Part shown: in pieces, positions 1 to 5,663 of the stretch
How positions within the stretch are numbered: position 1 is the first letter of the stretch
Layout: each line of letters starts with the position of its first letter
NCBI GenBank assembly: GCA_000403945.1
Contig: APFI01000228.1
Span: 1 to 9,064 of the forward strand
DNA: 9,064 bases
From: Desulfovibrio sp. Dsv1
GTDB lineage: Bacteria > Desulfobacterota > Desulfovibrionia > Desulfovibrionales > Desulfovibrionaceae
Direction: 5' to 3'
Program-made: the position numbers and the translations under genes
Notes under the pieces: generated by a model
What the model saw: the letters and a program-made list of their open reading frames with translations, nothing else
Told to the model about the DNA's origin: nothing
The model's database searches: none

Positions 1-570
1 GCCGATCATGGCCAGAAACTTGATGTCCCCCCCACCCATGCCTTCCTGTTTTTTGAGGAGGTAGTAGCCCAGGGCCACCGCATAGAGGATGCCGCCGCCG
101 CAGAGGATGCCCAGAGCAGACTGCTGCCAGCTGACCTGTTCACTGAGCAGGGAGCCGGCAAAGCCCAGGACGATGCCCGGCAGGCTGATGATGTCTGGAA
201 TAATCTGGTGATGGAAGTCGATAAATATGATAACCAGAAGAGCCGCCACAAAGACAAAGTAGTAGAAGAAATCGAAGCCTGGTCCGAACTGTCGCATCAG
301 GAGCGCCGCGAGGACGGCCATGGCCAGTTCGACGGCCGGATACTGGAGTGAAATCGCCTGCCGGCAGGAACGGCATTTGCCGCGGAGCATGAGATAGCTT
401 AAAATCGGGATATTGTCGTACCAGTGCAGCATGTAGCCGCACCTGGGGCAGTGGGAGGCCGGGAAGACGACGGAGCCGCCTTCCTCCGGCAGCCGCAGGA
501 TGACGACATTGAGAAAAGACCCGACAACCGCGCCAAAGAGCGCGGCAAAGGAGCAGATGAGCAGTTCCAT
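1..570 (-). CDS. pilD: Prepilin peptidase (type IV leader peptidase), 5' part, runs off the left edge
   Basis: Inner-membrane aspartic protease that cleaves the leader of type IV pilins or type II secretion pseudopilins and usually N-methylates the new N-terminus. The 190 codons visible read without a stop from ATG at 570 to base 1. Seen: an N-terminal membrane segment with GSFLNVVILRLP (residues 17-28); two CxxC pairs (C41/C44 and C66/C69) as in the zinc-binding cytoplasmic domain; FIDFHHQIIPD (116-126) with the first catalytic Asp, D118; and GMGGGDIK (177-184) with the second, D182. Both catalytic aspartates are therefore present. The start is set by the usual distance to the GSFLNV motif; no strong ribosome binding site is seen before it. 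The remaining 60-70 residues should lie outside the window, but a matching C-terminus lies at 2934-3074 on the other strand, so this copy may be broken just past the edge. It is divergent from pyrK. Family assignment is firm; intactness is not. Confidence 0.93.
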   Translation of the reverse strand, partial: MELLICSFAALFGAVVGSFLNVVILRLPEEGGSVVFPASHCPRCGYMLHWYDNIPILSYLMLRGKCRSCRQAISLQYPAVELAMAVLAALLMRQFGPGFDFFYYFVFVAALLVIIFIDFHHQIIPDIISLPGIVLGFAGSLLSEQVSWQQSALGILCGGGILYAVALGYYLLKKQEGMGGGDIKFLAMIG

Positions 571-608
571 GGGTGATCCGGGGGCAGATTGAGTAAACAG
601 GCTGCAAT

Positions 609-638
609 GTACGGCAAATACGCTGTCTGCAGCCGTAC
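609..638. repeat. Short inverted repeat between pilD and pyrK
   Basis: GTACGGC at 609-615 is repeated in inverse orientation as GCCGTAC at 632-638, with 16 bases between. It lies in the 94-base gap between the divergent pilD and pyrK genes, where promoters for both would be expected. It could be a regulator site or a leader hairpin, or chance. I see no convincing -35/-10 pair, so no promoter is called. A direct repeat gcaatgt (604-610 and 645-651) flanks it. Confidence 0.3.
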
Positions 639-664
639 CAGCCAGCAATGTTGTAGCGTTTTCC

Positions 665-1444
665 ATGCCTGAATTCCAGAAAAATTGCACTGTCATCACC
701 GGCGAGCAGCCGGCCCGGGGCCTGCTGCGCCTGCGCCTTGCAGCGCCGGAGATCGCCGCTGCAGTCAGGCCGGGCCAGTTTGTGATGGTCGCCTGCGGCG
801 CTGACCGGGATCCGCTCCTGCGCCGGCCCCTTTCTGTCCACAACGCGGAAGCGGGGGCGACAATAGACCTGCTCGTGCGGGTGCTGGGACGGGGCACCGC
901 CGCCCTGGCCCGGCTCAGGGCCGGCGATACCCTGTCTGTGCTTGGCCCCCTGGGCCGCGGCTTTGGCGAGGCCCAGGAGGGCGCTGAAGTCCTCCTGGTG
1001 GGAGGCGGCATTGGCTGCGCGCCGCTGCTCCTGCTGGCGCGGCGCCTGCTGGCGCGGCGGGCCAGGCCGGTACTGCTCCTGGGCGCTGCCCAGGCGGCAG
1101 AGGCCCGGGCCTTTCGGGACTGCTTTCAGGGGCTGGACTGCCCGGCGCATCTCTGCACTGACGACGGCTCCCTGGGCTATCACGGCTTTGTGACCGGGCT
1201 CCTGCCGGAACTGGCCGCTGCCGCCTCCCGGGTCTATGCCTGCGGCCCCATGCCGATGATGGCTGCGGTGGCGCGTTTCTGCGGCAGCCGTCTGCCCTGC
1301 GAGGTGTCGCTGGAAAGCCGCATGGCCTGCGGTCTGGGCGCATGCCTGGGCTGTGCGGTTCCAGCCCCGGACAGGCCCGGCGCATACCGGCATGTGTGCA
1401 AGGACGGTCCGGTTTTTCCGGCAAACGAGGTGCTCTGGCCATGA
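665..1444 (+). CDS. pyrK: Dihydroorotate dehydrogenase B, electron transfer subunit
   Basis: FAD and [2Fe-2S] subunit that passes electrons from dihydroorotate, oxidised by PyrD, to NAD+; cytoplasmic, pyrimidine biosynthesis. The 259 residues show the family order: an FAD-binding barrel with RRPLSV (53-58) and LGPLGRGF (93-100); the nucleotide-binding VGGGIGCAPLLLLA (112-125); DDGSLGYHG (166-174); YACGPMPMM (191-199); and the C-terminal cluster motif with C222, C227, C230 and C245, followed by KDGPVF. Length is normal (about 250-260). The ATG at 665 gives a normal N-terminus, and no in-frame start appears in the bases just upstream; the ribosome binding site is weak. The stop overlaps the start of pyrD (ATGA, 1441-1444), so the two subunits are likely translationally coupled. 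The four cluster cysteines and the pyrD neighbour distinguish it from other ferredoxin-reductase-like proteins. Confidence 0.96.
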   Translation: MPEFQKNCTVITGEQPARGLLRLRLAAPEIAAAVRPGQFVMVACGADRDPLLRRPLSVHNAEAGATIDLLVRVLGRGTAALARLRAGDTLSVLGPLGRGFGEAQEGAEVLLVGGGIGCAPLLLLARRLLARRARPVLLLGAAQAAEARAFRDCFQGLDCPAHLCTDDGSLGYHGFVTGLLPELAAAASRVYACGPMPMMAAVARFCGSRLPCEVSLESRMACGLGACLGCAVPAPDRPGAYRHVCKDGPVFPANEVLWP

Positions 1445-2370
1445 GCGCACAAAACAGTCCTGATCTGCGTGTACATATCGGCGCATTGACGCTCGACAAC
1501 CCGGTGATGACCGCCTCCGGCACCTTTGGCTATGGCGCGGAGTTTGCGGGCCTGCTTGATCTGTCGCGTCTGGGGGCGCTGGTGACCAAGGGCATTTCCC
1601 TGGAGCCGCGCGCGGGCAATCCGCCGCCGCGCATCGCGGAATGCGCCTCCGGCATGCTGAACGCCATTGGCCTTGAAAACGTGGGGGTCGAGCGTTTCCT
1701 GGCCGAAAAGATGCCTTTTCTCCGGCGCTTCGGCGCCAAAACCATTGTCAACATTCTGGGCAACAGCGAGGAGGAATACGCGGCCCTGGCGGCCAGACTC
1801 GCCGGGGTGGAGGGGGTGCTCGCCCTGGAAGTGAATATCTCCTGCCCGAACGTGCGCCAGGGCGGCATTGCCTTTGGCGTGGATCCGAAAATGGCTGCCG
1901 CTGTGGTGCGGGCCGTGAAGCGGCATGCACTGCAGCCGGTCATTGTCAAACTCTCGCCCAATGTCACGGACATCTGCCTTATGGCCCGGGCCGTGGCGGA
2001 TGCGGGCGCGGATGCGGTTTCGCTCATCAACACGCTGATCGGCATGGCCATCGATATCCGTACCCGCAGGCCGGAGCTCGCCAACCGCACCGGCGGCCTG
2101 TCCGGCCCGGCCATCAAGCCGGTGGCCCTGCGCATGGTCTGGCAGGTGGCCCAGGTGCTGCAGATCCCTGTTATTGGCGTCGGCGGCATTGCCACGGCGG
2201 AAGACGCGCTGGAATTTCTTCTGGCCGGGGCCACCGCAGTACAGGTGGGCACGGCAAACTTCACCAACCCCGGGGCCAGCGTGGCCATCGTGGAGGGCAT
2301 AGCCGCCTGGCTGGCTGCCCAGCACGAGCCCTCGGTTCAAGCCATTATCGGCGGCCTGCGCGATGTCTGA
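1441..2370 (+). CDS. pyrD: Dihydroorotate dehydrogenase B, catalytic subunit
   Basis: FMN enzyme that oxidises dihydroorotate to orotate, the fourth step of UMP synthesis; class 1B, working with PyrK and NAD+. The start is the ATG at 1441, inside the pyrK stop (ATGA), giving 309 residues; a longer in-frame reading from 1342 would only add translated pyrK shadow. Seen: NPVMTASGTFGYG (20-32); VTKGIS (48-53); NAIGLEN (74-80); NISCPNV (132-138), where C135 is the catalytic base typical of class 1 enzymes (class 2 uses Ser); KLSPNV (170-175); SLINT (194-198); TGGLSGPAIKP (217-227); and the FMN phosphate region IGVGGI (245-250) with GATAVQVGTA (263-272). All expected active-site segments are present at normal length. 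It overlaps aroD by 8 bases at 2363-2370, so coupling continues into the next gene. Confidence 0.97.
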   Translation: MSAQNSPDLRVHIGALTLDNPVMTASGTFGYGAEFAGLLDLSRLGALVTKGISLEPRAGNPPPRIAECASGMLNAIGLENVGVERFLAEKMPFLRRFGAKTIVNILGNSEEEYAALAARLAGVEGVLALEVNISCPNVRQGGIAFGVDPKMAAAVVRAVKRHALQPVIVKLSPNVTDICLMARAVADAGADAVSLINTLIGMAIDIRTRRPELANRTGGLSGPAIKPVALRMVWQVAQVLQIPVIGVGGIATAEDALEFLLAGATAVQVGTANFTNPGASVAIVEGIAAWLAAQHEPSVQAIIGGLRDV

Positions 2371-3295
2371 CAACAGGCGCGGCCTGCTTTGCCTGTCTCT
2401 GGCCGGCCCGGACGCGGCTGCCCTGATTCGCCGGGCAGAAGCGCTCATCGATTTGGCCGATCTGGTGGAACTTCGGCTGGACAGTATGCAAGACCCGGAC
2501 ATCAGGCCCTTTTGCCGGCGCTTTGCCACGCCGGTTTTGGCGACTAACCGGCCCACCTGGGAAGGTGGCGCCTTTGCCGGCCCGGAAGATGAACGGCTGG
2601 CGCTGCTGACCCAAGCCATGAGCGCGGGTGCAGCCTATGTGGACATCGAACTCCGCACCGAGGCCAGCCGCCGGGATGCCTTTCTGGCTGCAGCCAGGGC
2701 CGCGGGCAAATGGGCCCTGGTTTCGTGGCACGACTTCAGGGCAACGCCGGATACGGTCGCGCTGACCCGGATTTTTGCCAGGATGCGCGCCACAGCGGCC
2801 CGAAGCGGCAAAATCGTGACCACCGCCGAAAATGCCGCCGACGCGGCCCGCCTTCTGGGCCTGCTTGCTCACAGTAGTCCCGAATTCCCCCTGAGCGCCT
2901 TTGCCATGGGCGCGCCCGGCGGCATTACCCGCCATGGTGCACCAGAAAAAAGGCGGCCAGACCCGCATTCCCTATGGGCCCTTTCTGGCAATCGCCGCTG
3001 CTGTCTTTCTCTTCCTGCAGGAACCAATCATGGCGCTCTGGCAAATGTACCTCGGCCTGAGCGGCCTGCAGTAAGCTCCCCACCCGCGCTGGCGCCCGCT
3101 TTCCAGAGAAGGCACAGGGCACTCATCAGAAAAGCGTCTCCAGTCCCCGGGCGACGCATCCACAAGGAAAAGCCCCGGTTCCACAGGGAACCGGGGCTTT
3201 TCCCGTGCGGGCGCAAGCTTTCGGGGCAGGATGCCCTTACGCCTCTATCTCCCGATCCACGCCAATGGCGATCTTGTACAGGATGGTCAGGATAA
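2363..3295 (+). CDS. aroD: Type I 3-dehydroquinate dehydratase, chimeric 3' end (aroD sequence ends near 2932)
   Basis: Shikimate-pathway enzyme that dehydrates 3-dehydroquinate through a Schiff base. Residues 1-190 look like a type I enzyme: ELRLD (36-40), TNRPTWEGG (61-69), YVDIEL (92-97), SWHDF with catalytic H123 (121-125), GKIVTTAEN with the probable Schiff-base lysine K150 (149-157), and AMGAPGGITR ending in the substrate-binding Arg R190. After R190 the family sequence stops: the usual closing stretch with its fTY and aPGQ motifs, which carries the Ser and Gln that bind the substrate carboxylate, is absent. The remaining 120 residues are arginine- and proline-rich, overlap a prepilin peptidase C-terminus in another frame, run through the terminator and enter dsrP antisense, so they are not natural protein. 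It starts inside pyrD (8-base overlap). The gene is probably non-functional as written, either broken by rearrangement or misassembled. Confidence 0.85.
   Translation: MSDNRRGLLCLSLAGPDAAALIRRAEALIDLADLVELRLDSMQDPDIRPFCRRFATPVLATNRPTWEGGAFAGPEDERLALLTQAMSAGAAYVDIELRTEASRRDAFLAAARAAGKWALVSWHDFRATPDTVALTRIFARMRATAARSGKIVTTAENAADAARLLGLLAHSSPEFPLSAFAMGAPGGITRHGAPEKRRPDPHSLWALSGNRRCCLSLPAGTNHGALANVPRPERPAVSSPPALAPAFQRRHRALIRKASPVPGRRIHKEKPRFHREPGLFPCGRKLSGQDALTPLSPDPRQWRSCTGWSG
2934..3074 (+). pseudogene. pilD: Prepilin peptidase C-terminal fragment, detached from its 5' part
   Basis: In a frame different from aroD, bases 2934-3074 encode 46 residues and a TAA stop. They contain KKGGQTRIPYGPFLAIAAAV (5-24), which matches the conserved end of prepilin peptidases (charged loop, then IP[FY]GPFLA, then the last membrane segment). 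The ATG at 2934 is an internal Met codon, not a true start: the segment has no catalytic aspartate and no ribosome binding site, and the upstream codons in this frame belong to aroD sequence. The piece fits the part missing from the prepilin peptidase gene on the opposite strand at 570-1. The switch from aroD to pilD falls at about 2930-2936, beside a CCATGG palindrome (2932-2937). Confidence 0.8.
3168..3201. terminator. Bidirectional intrinsic terminator
   Basis: Perfect 15-bp inverted repeat: left arm 3168-3182, 4-base loop 3183-3186, right arm 3187-3201. The stem has a GC-rich core (gccccgg) and A4 and T4 ends, so it gives a strong hairpin with a short U-run on transcripts from either side. 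It lies 94 bases after the prepilin peptidase stop (plus) and 36 bases after the dsrP stop (minus). It should end both the dsr operon and the converging plus-strand transcript. Confidence 0.9.
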
Positions 3296-4409
3296 AAAAG
3301 CCTGCCGCCCAGATGCCGGCTGCAATCATCAGCTCGTTGAAGTGGGGATAGTATTCCACGATTTCATCCGTCGGCGTGGGCACAAAGCCGCCCAGCACGA
3401 AACCAATGCCCTTGTCCAGCCAGAAGGCGGTGAAAATGCAGGCGCAACCAACGCCCAGCCACAGGCCGCCGCCCCGGCGGATCGGCGGATAGCTGATCAT
3501 GGCGATGCCCACAATGAAGAGGATCAGAAAGAGCCACATGAAGGGCACCAGATTGTTGTAGACATGACCGTTGTGCTCCAGCCCGAAGAACAGATACTTA
3601 AGGGTGTGCAGATGGCCGGGCACATTGGAGTAGGCGCCGACAAACAACTCGAGCGACCAGAAGAACATATTGGCAATGGCCGCATAGATGATGATGGTCA
3701 CGATCTTGTCGATGGCCACCCGGCCGGCGTCGAAATTGGCCACCCGCTTCAGGATCAGGGCCATGATCACGATCAGGCAGGGGCCGGCTGCAAAGGCGGA
3801 GGCCAGAAAGCGCGGGGCGATGATGGCCGAGAGCCAGTAATGCCGACCCGGCAAACCGCAGTACAGCATGGCCGTGACCGTATGAATTGAAAAGGCGAAG
3901 GGGATGGAAAAATAGACGAAGAAATAGATCCACTTGGGCGGATGCACCTGCTTGCGTTCTGCGGTCAGGATGACCCAGCCGCAGAGGGCGTTCAGAAAAA
4001 GGTAGCCCAGCAGCACGCACATATCCCAGAACAGCATGGAGTTCGGGGTCGGGTGCAGAATCATGTTCATGGCGCGAAGCGGCTGTCCGATATCCACCAT
4101 GATGAACAGCAGGCACATGATCAGCGCGGGGATGGCCAGAAATTCGCCCAGGATTGTGATGCGGCCGAATGCCTTGAAGTCGTGGATGTAGTAGGGCAAA
4201 ACCAGCATCACGCCTCCGGCCGCCACGCCCACCAGAAAGGTGAACTGGGAAATATAGAGCCCCCACGAAACGTCCCGGCTCATGCCGGTAATGCCCAGGC
4301 CGTAAAAATACTGACGCAGGTAGCAAATGCCGCCGATGGCGACAATGAAGCCCAGAAAGGCCAGCCACATCCAGTAGTAGTGATTTCCTTTTAGCGCTTT
4401 TTCGAACAT
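3237..4409 (-). CDS. dsrP: DsrP, NrfD-like integral membrane subunit of the DsrMKJOP complex
   Basis: Quinone-interacting inner-membrane protein of the NrfD/PsrC family that pairs with the ferredoxin-like DsrO. The 390 residues hold about ten hydrophobic segments, roughly at 13-31, 49-75, 84-107, 127-148, 160-183, 192-220, 234-258, 286-306, 316-341 and 358-383, with the charged tail VDREIEA. Family-like features include the glycine-rich GVAAGGVML (61-69), DIGQPLRA (106-113) and SIHTVTA (174-180). Length is normal. The ATG at 4409 follows the dsrO stop by 7 bases, and a GAGG overlapping that stop is the likely ribosome binding site, so translation is probably coupled. It is the last gene of the operon and is followed by the terminator. 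Other NrfD-family roles (polysulfide or nitrite reductase) are unlikely given the dsrMKJO neighbours. Confidence 0.95.
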   Translation of the reverse strand: MFEKALKGNHYYWMWLAFLGFIVAIGGICYLRQYFYGLGITGMSRDVSWGLYISQFTFLVGVAAGGVMLVLPYYIHDFKAFGRITILGEFLAIPALIMCLLFIMVDIGQPLRAMNMILHPTPNSMLFWDMCVLLGYLFLNALCGWVILTAERKQVHPPKWIYFFVYFSIPFAFSIHTVTAMLYCGLPGRHYWLSAIIAPRFLASAFAAGPCLIVIMALILKRVANFDAGRVAIDKIVTIIIYAAIANMFFWSLELFVGAYSNVPGHLHTLKYLFFGLEHNGHVYNNLVPFMWLFLILFIVGIAMISYPPIRRGGGLWLGVGCACIFTAFWLDKGIGFVLGGFVPTPTDEIVEYYPHFNELMIAAGIWAAGFFILTILYKIAIGVDREIEA

Positions 4410-4416
4410 GGGAGCC

Positions 4417-5247
4417 TCACAGGATGTAGAAAACGGAAGGATGCGTGCCCAAGGAGGGATTCCGCTGAACCGTATGGTTTTGCCTCAGCATCTGCCGCAG
4501 TTCCGAGTCTGGATCGTTCAGATCCCCGAAGATCATAGCCCTGGTGTCGCCGCAGGCTTCCACGCAGGCCGGCTGCAGGCCCTGCCGCAGGCGCTCGGCG
4601 CAGAAATTGCATTTTTCCACCACACCCCGGGTCCGGGTCGGGAAGTCCTTGTTTTTGGTGCTCTCGTCGATAAAGGGCCGGGGATCGCGCCAGTTGAAAC
4701 TGCGGCTGCCGTAGGGGCAGGCGGCCATGCAGAAGCGGCAGCCGATGCAGCGGTGAAAGTCCATTACGATAATGCCGTCCTGATTGCGGAAGGTCGCCTG
4801 GGTTGGGCAGACGCGCACGCAGGGCGGATTGTCGCAGTGATTGCAGAGAATGGGCAGTTCCGCCTCCGCAGTCTGCTGATCCGGATACAGATTCGGCTGT
4901 TCCGGAAAGGCGTTTTCAAAGTGCGTCATCCAGATCCACTTGATCTCGTCCTTCTTGTCCTTTTCCGGGAAGCGGGGCACATTGTGGGTTTCATGGCAGG
5001 CCCGCACCACCCGCTCGCCCAGGGCCGGATTCTCGCGGAACTTGCGGGCGTCAATCAAGAGGCCATAGCGCCTGCCGCTGGGCACCGTGCTGCCGTGCTT
5101 GCCGGCCGCATCGCCCTGGGGCGCTGCCGTTGCCGCCAAAGCCGACTGGGCGCCATCCACCAGATGCCCCAAACCTGTGCCCGCGCCCAGGCCAGCCAGG
5201 GTGGAAATGCCCGCTATCTTCAGGAAATTTCTTCGTTTCTGATCCAT
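4417..5247 (-). CDS. dsrO: DsrO, Tat-exported periplasmic iron-sulfur subunit
   Basis: Ferredoxin-like electron carrier of the NrfC/PsrB type on the outer face of the membrane, expected to move electrons between DsrJ and DsrP. The 276 residues start with a twin-arginine signal (KRRNFLK, 4-10, then a hydrophobic stretch, with ALAA at 36-39 near the probable cleavage site). Cysteine groups follow: C135/C138/C143/C147, C167/C170/C173/C177 and C213/C216/C228/C232, enough for three [4Fe-4S] clusters. Where related proteins carry an additional N-terminal cysteine group, only C84 remains (RACHETHNVP), so a fourth cluster looks absent. The ATG at 5247 has AAGGAG eight bases upstream. The gene lies 22 bases after dsrJ and 7 before dsrP. 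Confidence 0.95.
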   Translation of the reverse strand: MDQKRRNFLKIAGISTLAGLGAGTGLGHLVDGAQSALAATAAPQGDAAGKHGSTVPSGRRYGLLIDARKFRENPALGERVVRACHETHNVPRFPEKDKKDEIKWIWMTHFENAFPEQPNLYPDQQTAEAELPILCNHCDNPPCVRVCPTQATFRNQDGIIVMDFHRCIGCRFCMAACPYGSRSFNWRDPRPFIDESTKNKDFPTRTRGVVEKCNFCAERLRQGLQPACVEACGDTRAMIFGDLNDPDSELRQMLRQNHTVQRNPSLGTHPSVFYIL

Positions 5248-5269
5248 CTGTCAGTCTCCTTCTCCGCGC

Positions 5270-5641
5270 TCACTCAACCGGAGCCAAATGGCAATCCCAG
5301 CAGTACGGTTTTACCGAGGAATAGTCGTGGCACCTGTCACAGAAATTCACCTTGCTGGTGTGGCATGCCATGCAGTTCAGTTGCAGACTCTTCGGATACG
5401 CCTGACCGTCAACGACAACGGGCGTACGGTCACCGCTGCGCACCACCTCGTCGCGCCAGGTATTCAAGAGCTGCATGTGCTTGGCCCGCATCTCGTCGGC
5501 CGGCAGAACGCAGTGCTTGGCGGTCGTCGGCAGGCTCAGTTCGGGCACGGCCTTGCTCGCCTTGCCGTTGTACAAAAAGGGTATCAGGACAAGCAGGACG
5601 AAGATAACCAGCCCTGTAATGATTTTCACACGGTCGTACAT
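5270..5641 (-). CDS. dsrJ: DsrJ, tri-heme cytochrome c
   Basis: Periplasmic c-type cytochrome of the DsrMKJOP complex. The 123 residues begin with a hydrophobic stretch at 7-24 that probably stays as a membrane anchor (no clear cleavage motif). Three CxxCH heme sites are packed at the C-terminus: C90-C93-H94, C101-C104-H105 and C114-C117-H118. The N-terminal domain holds KHCVLPADEMRAKHM (42-56): C44, M51, H55 and M56 are candidate distal ligands, in line with the unusual His/Cys heme ligation described for this family. Start ATG at 5641 with GGAGG just upstream, 22 bases after the dsrK stop. Short length, three hemes and position between dsrK and dsrO make the call safe. Confidence 0.95.
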   Translation of the reverse strand: MYDRVKIITGLVIFVLLVLIPFLYNGKASKAVPELSLPTTAKHCVLPADEMRAKHMQLLNTWRDEVVRSGDRTPVVVDGQAYPKSLQLNCMACHTSKVNFCDRCHDYSSVKPYCWDCHLAPVE

Positions 5642-5663
5642 TACGGTTCCTCCAGTTCTGCCA

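Noticed and set aside
1342..1440. Upstream in-frame extension of pyrD
   Set aside because: It lies wholly inside pyrK coding sequence. The ATG at 1441 overlapping the pyrK stop gives the normal PyrD N-terminus.
140..1486. Long minus-strand open frame (448 codons) antisense to pilD/pyrK
   Set aside because: It is a GC-rich shadow of pyrK and part of pilD. Its translation is low-complexity, rich in Arg/Ala/Gln/Pro, with no recognisable motif, whereas the other strand and frame encode clear conserved families.
1234..2619. Long minus-strand open frame (461 codons) antisense to pyrD
   Set aside because: It is antisense to pyrK-pyrD-aroD, where full family motifs are read on the plus strand; the product is His/Arg/Gln-rich without domains.
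2933..3295. Novel C-terminal domain fused to AroD
   Set aside because: The residues are basic and proline-rich, run out of frame over a prepilin peptidase C-terminus, cross the terminator and enter dsrP antisense, so this is chance translation.
4408..5607. Plus-strand open frame (399 codons) across dsrO and dsrJ
   Set aside because: Antisense shadow. DsrO cysteine groups and DsrJ CxxCH motifs on the minus strand explain the region.
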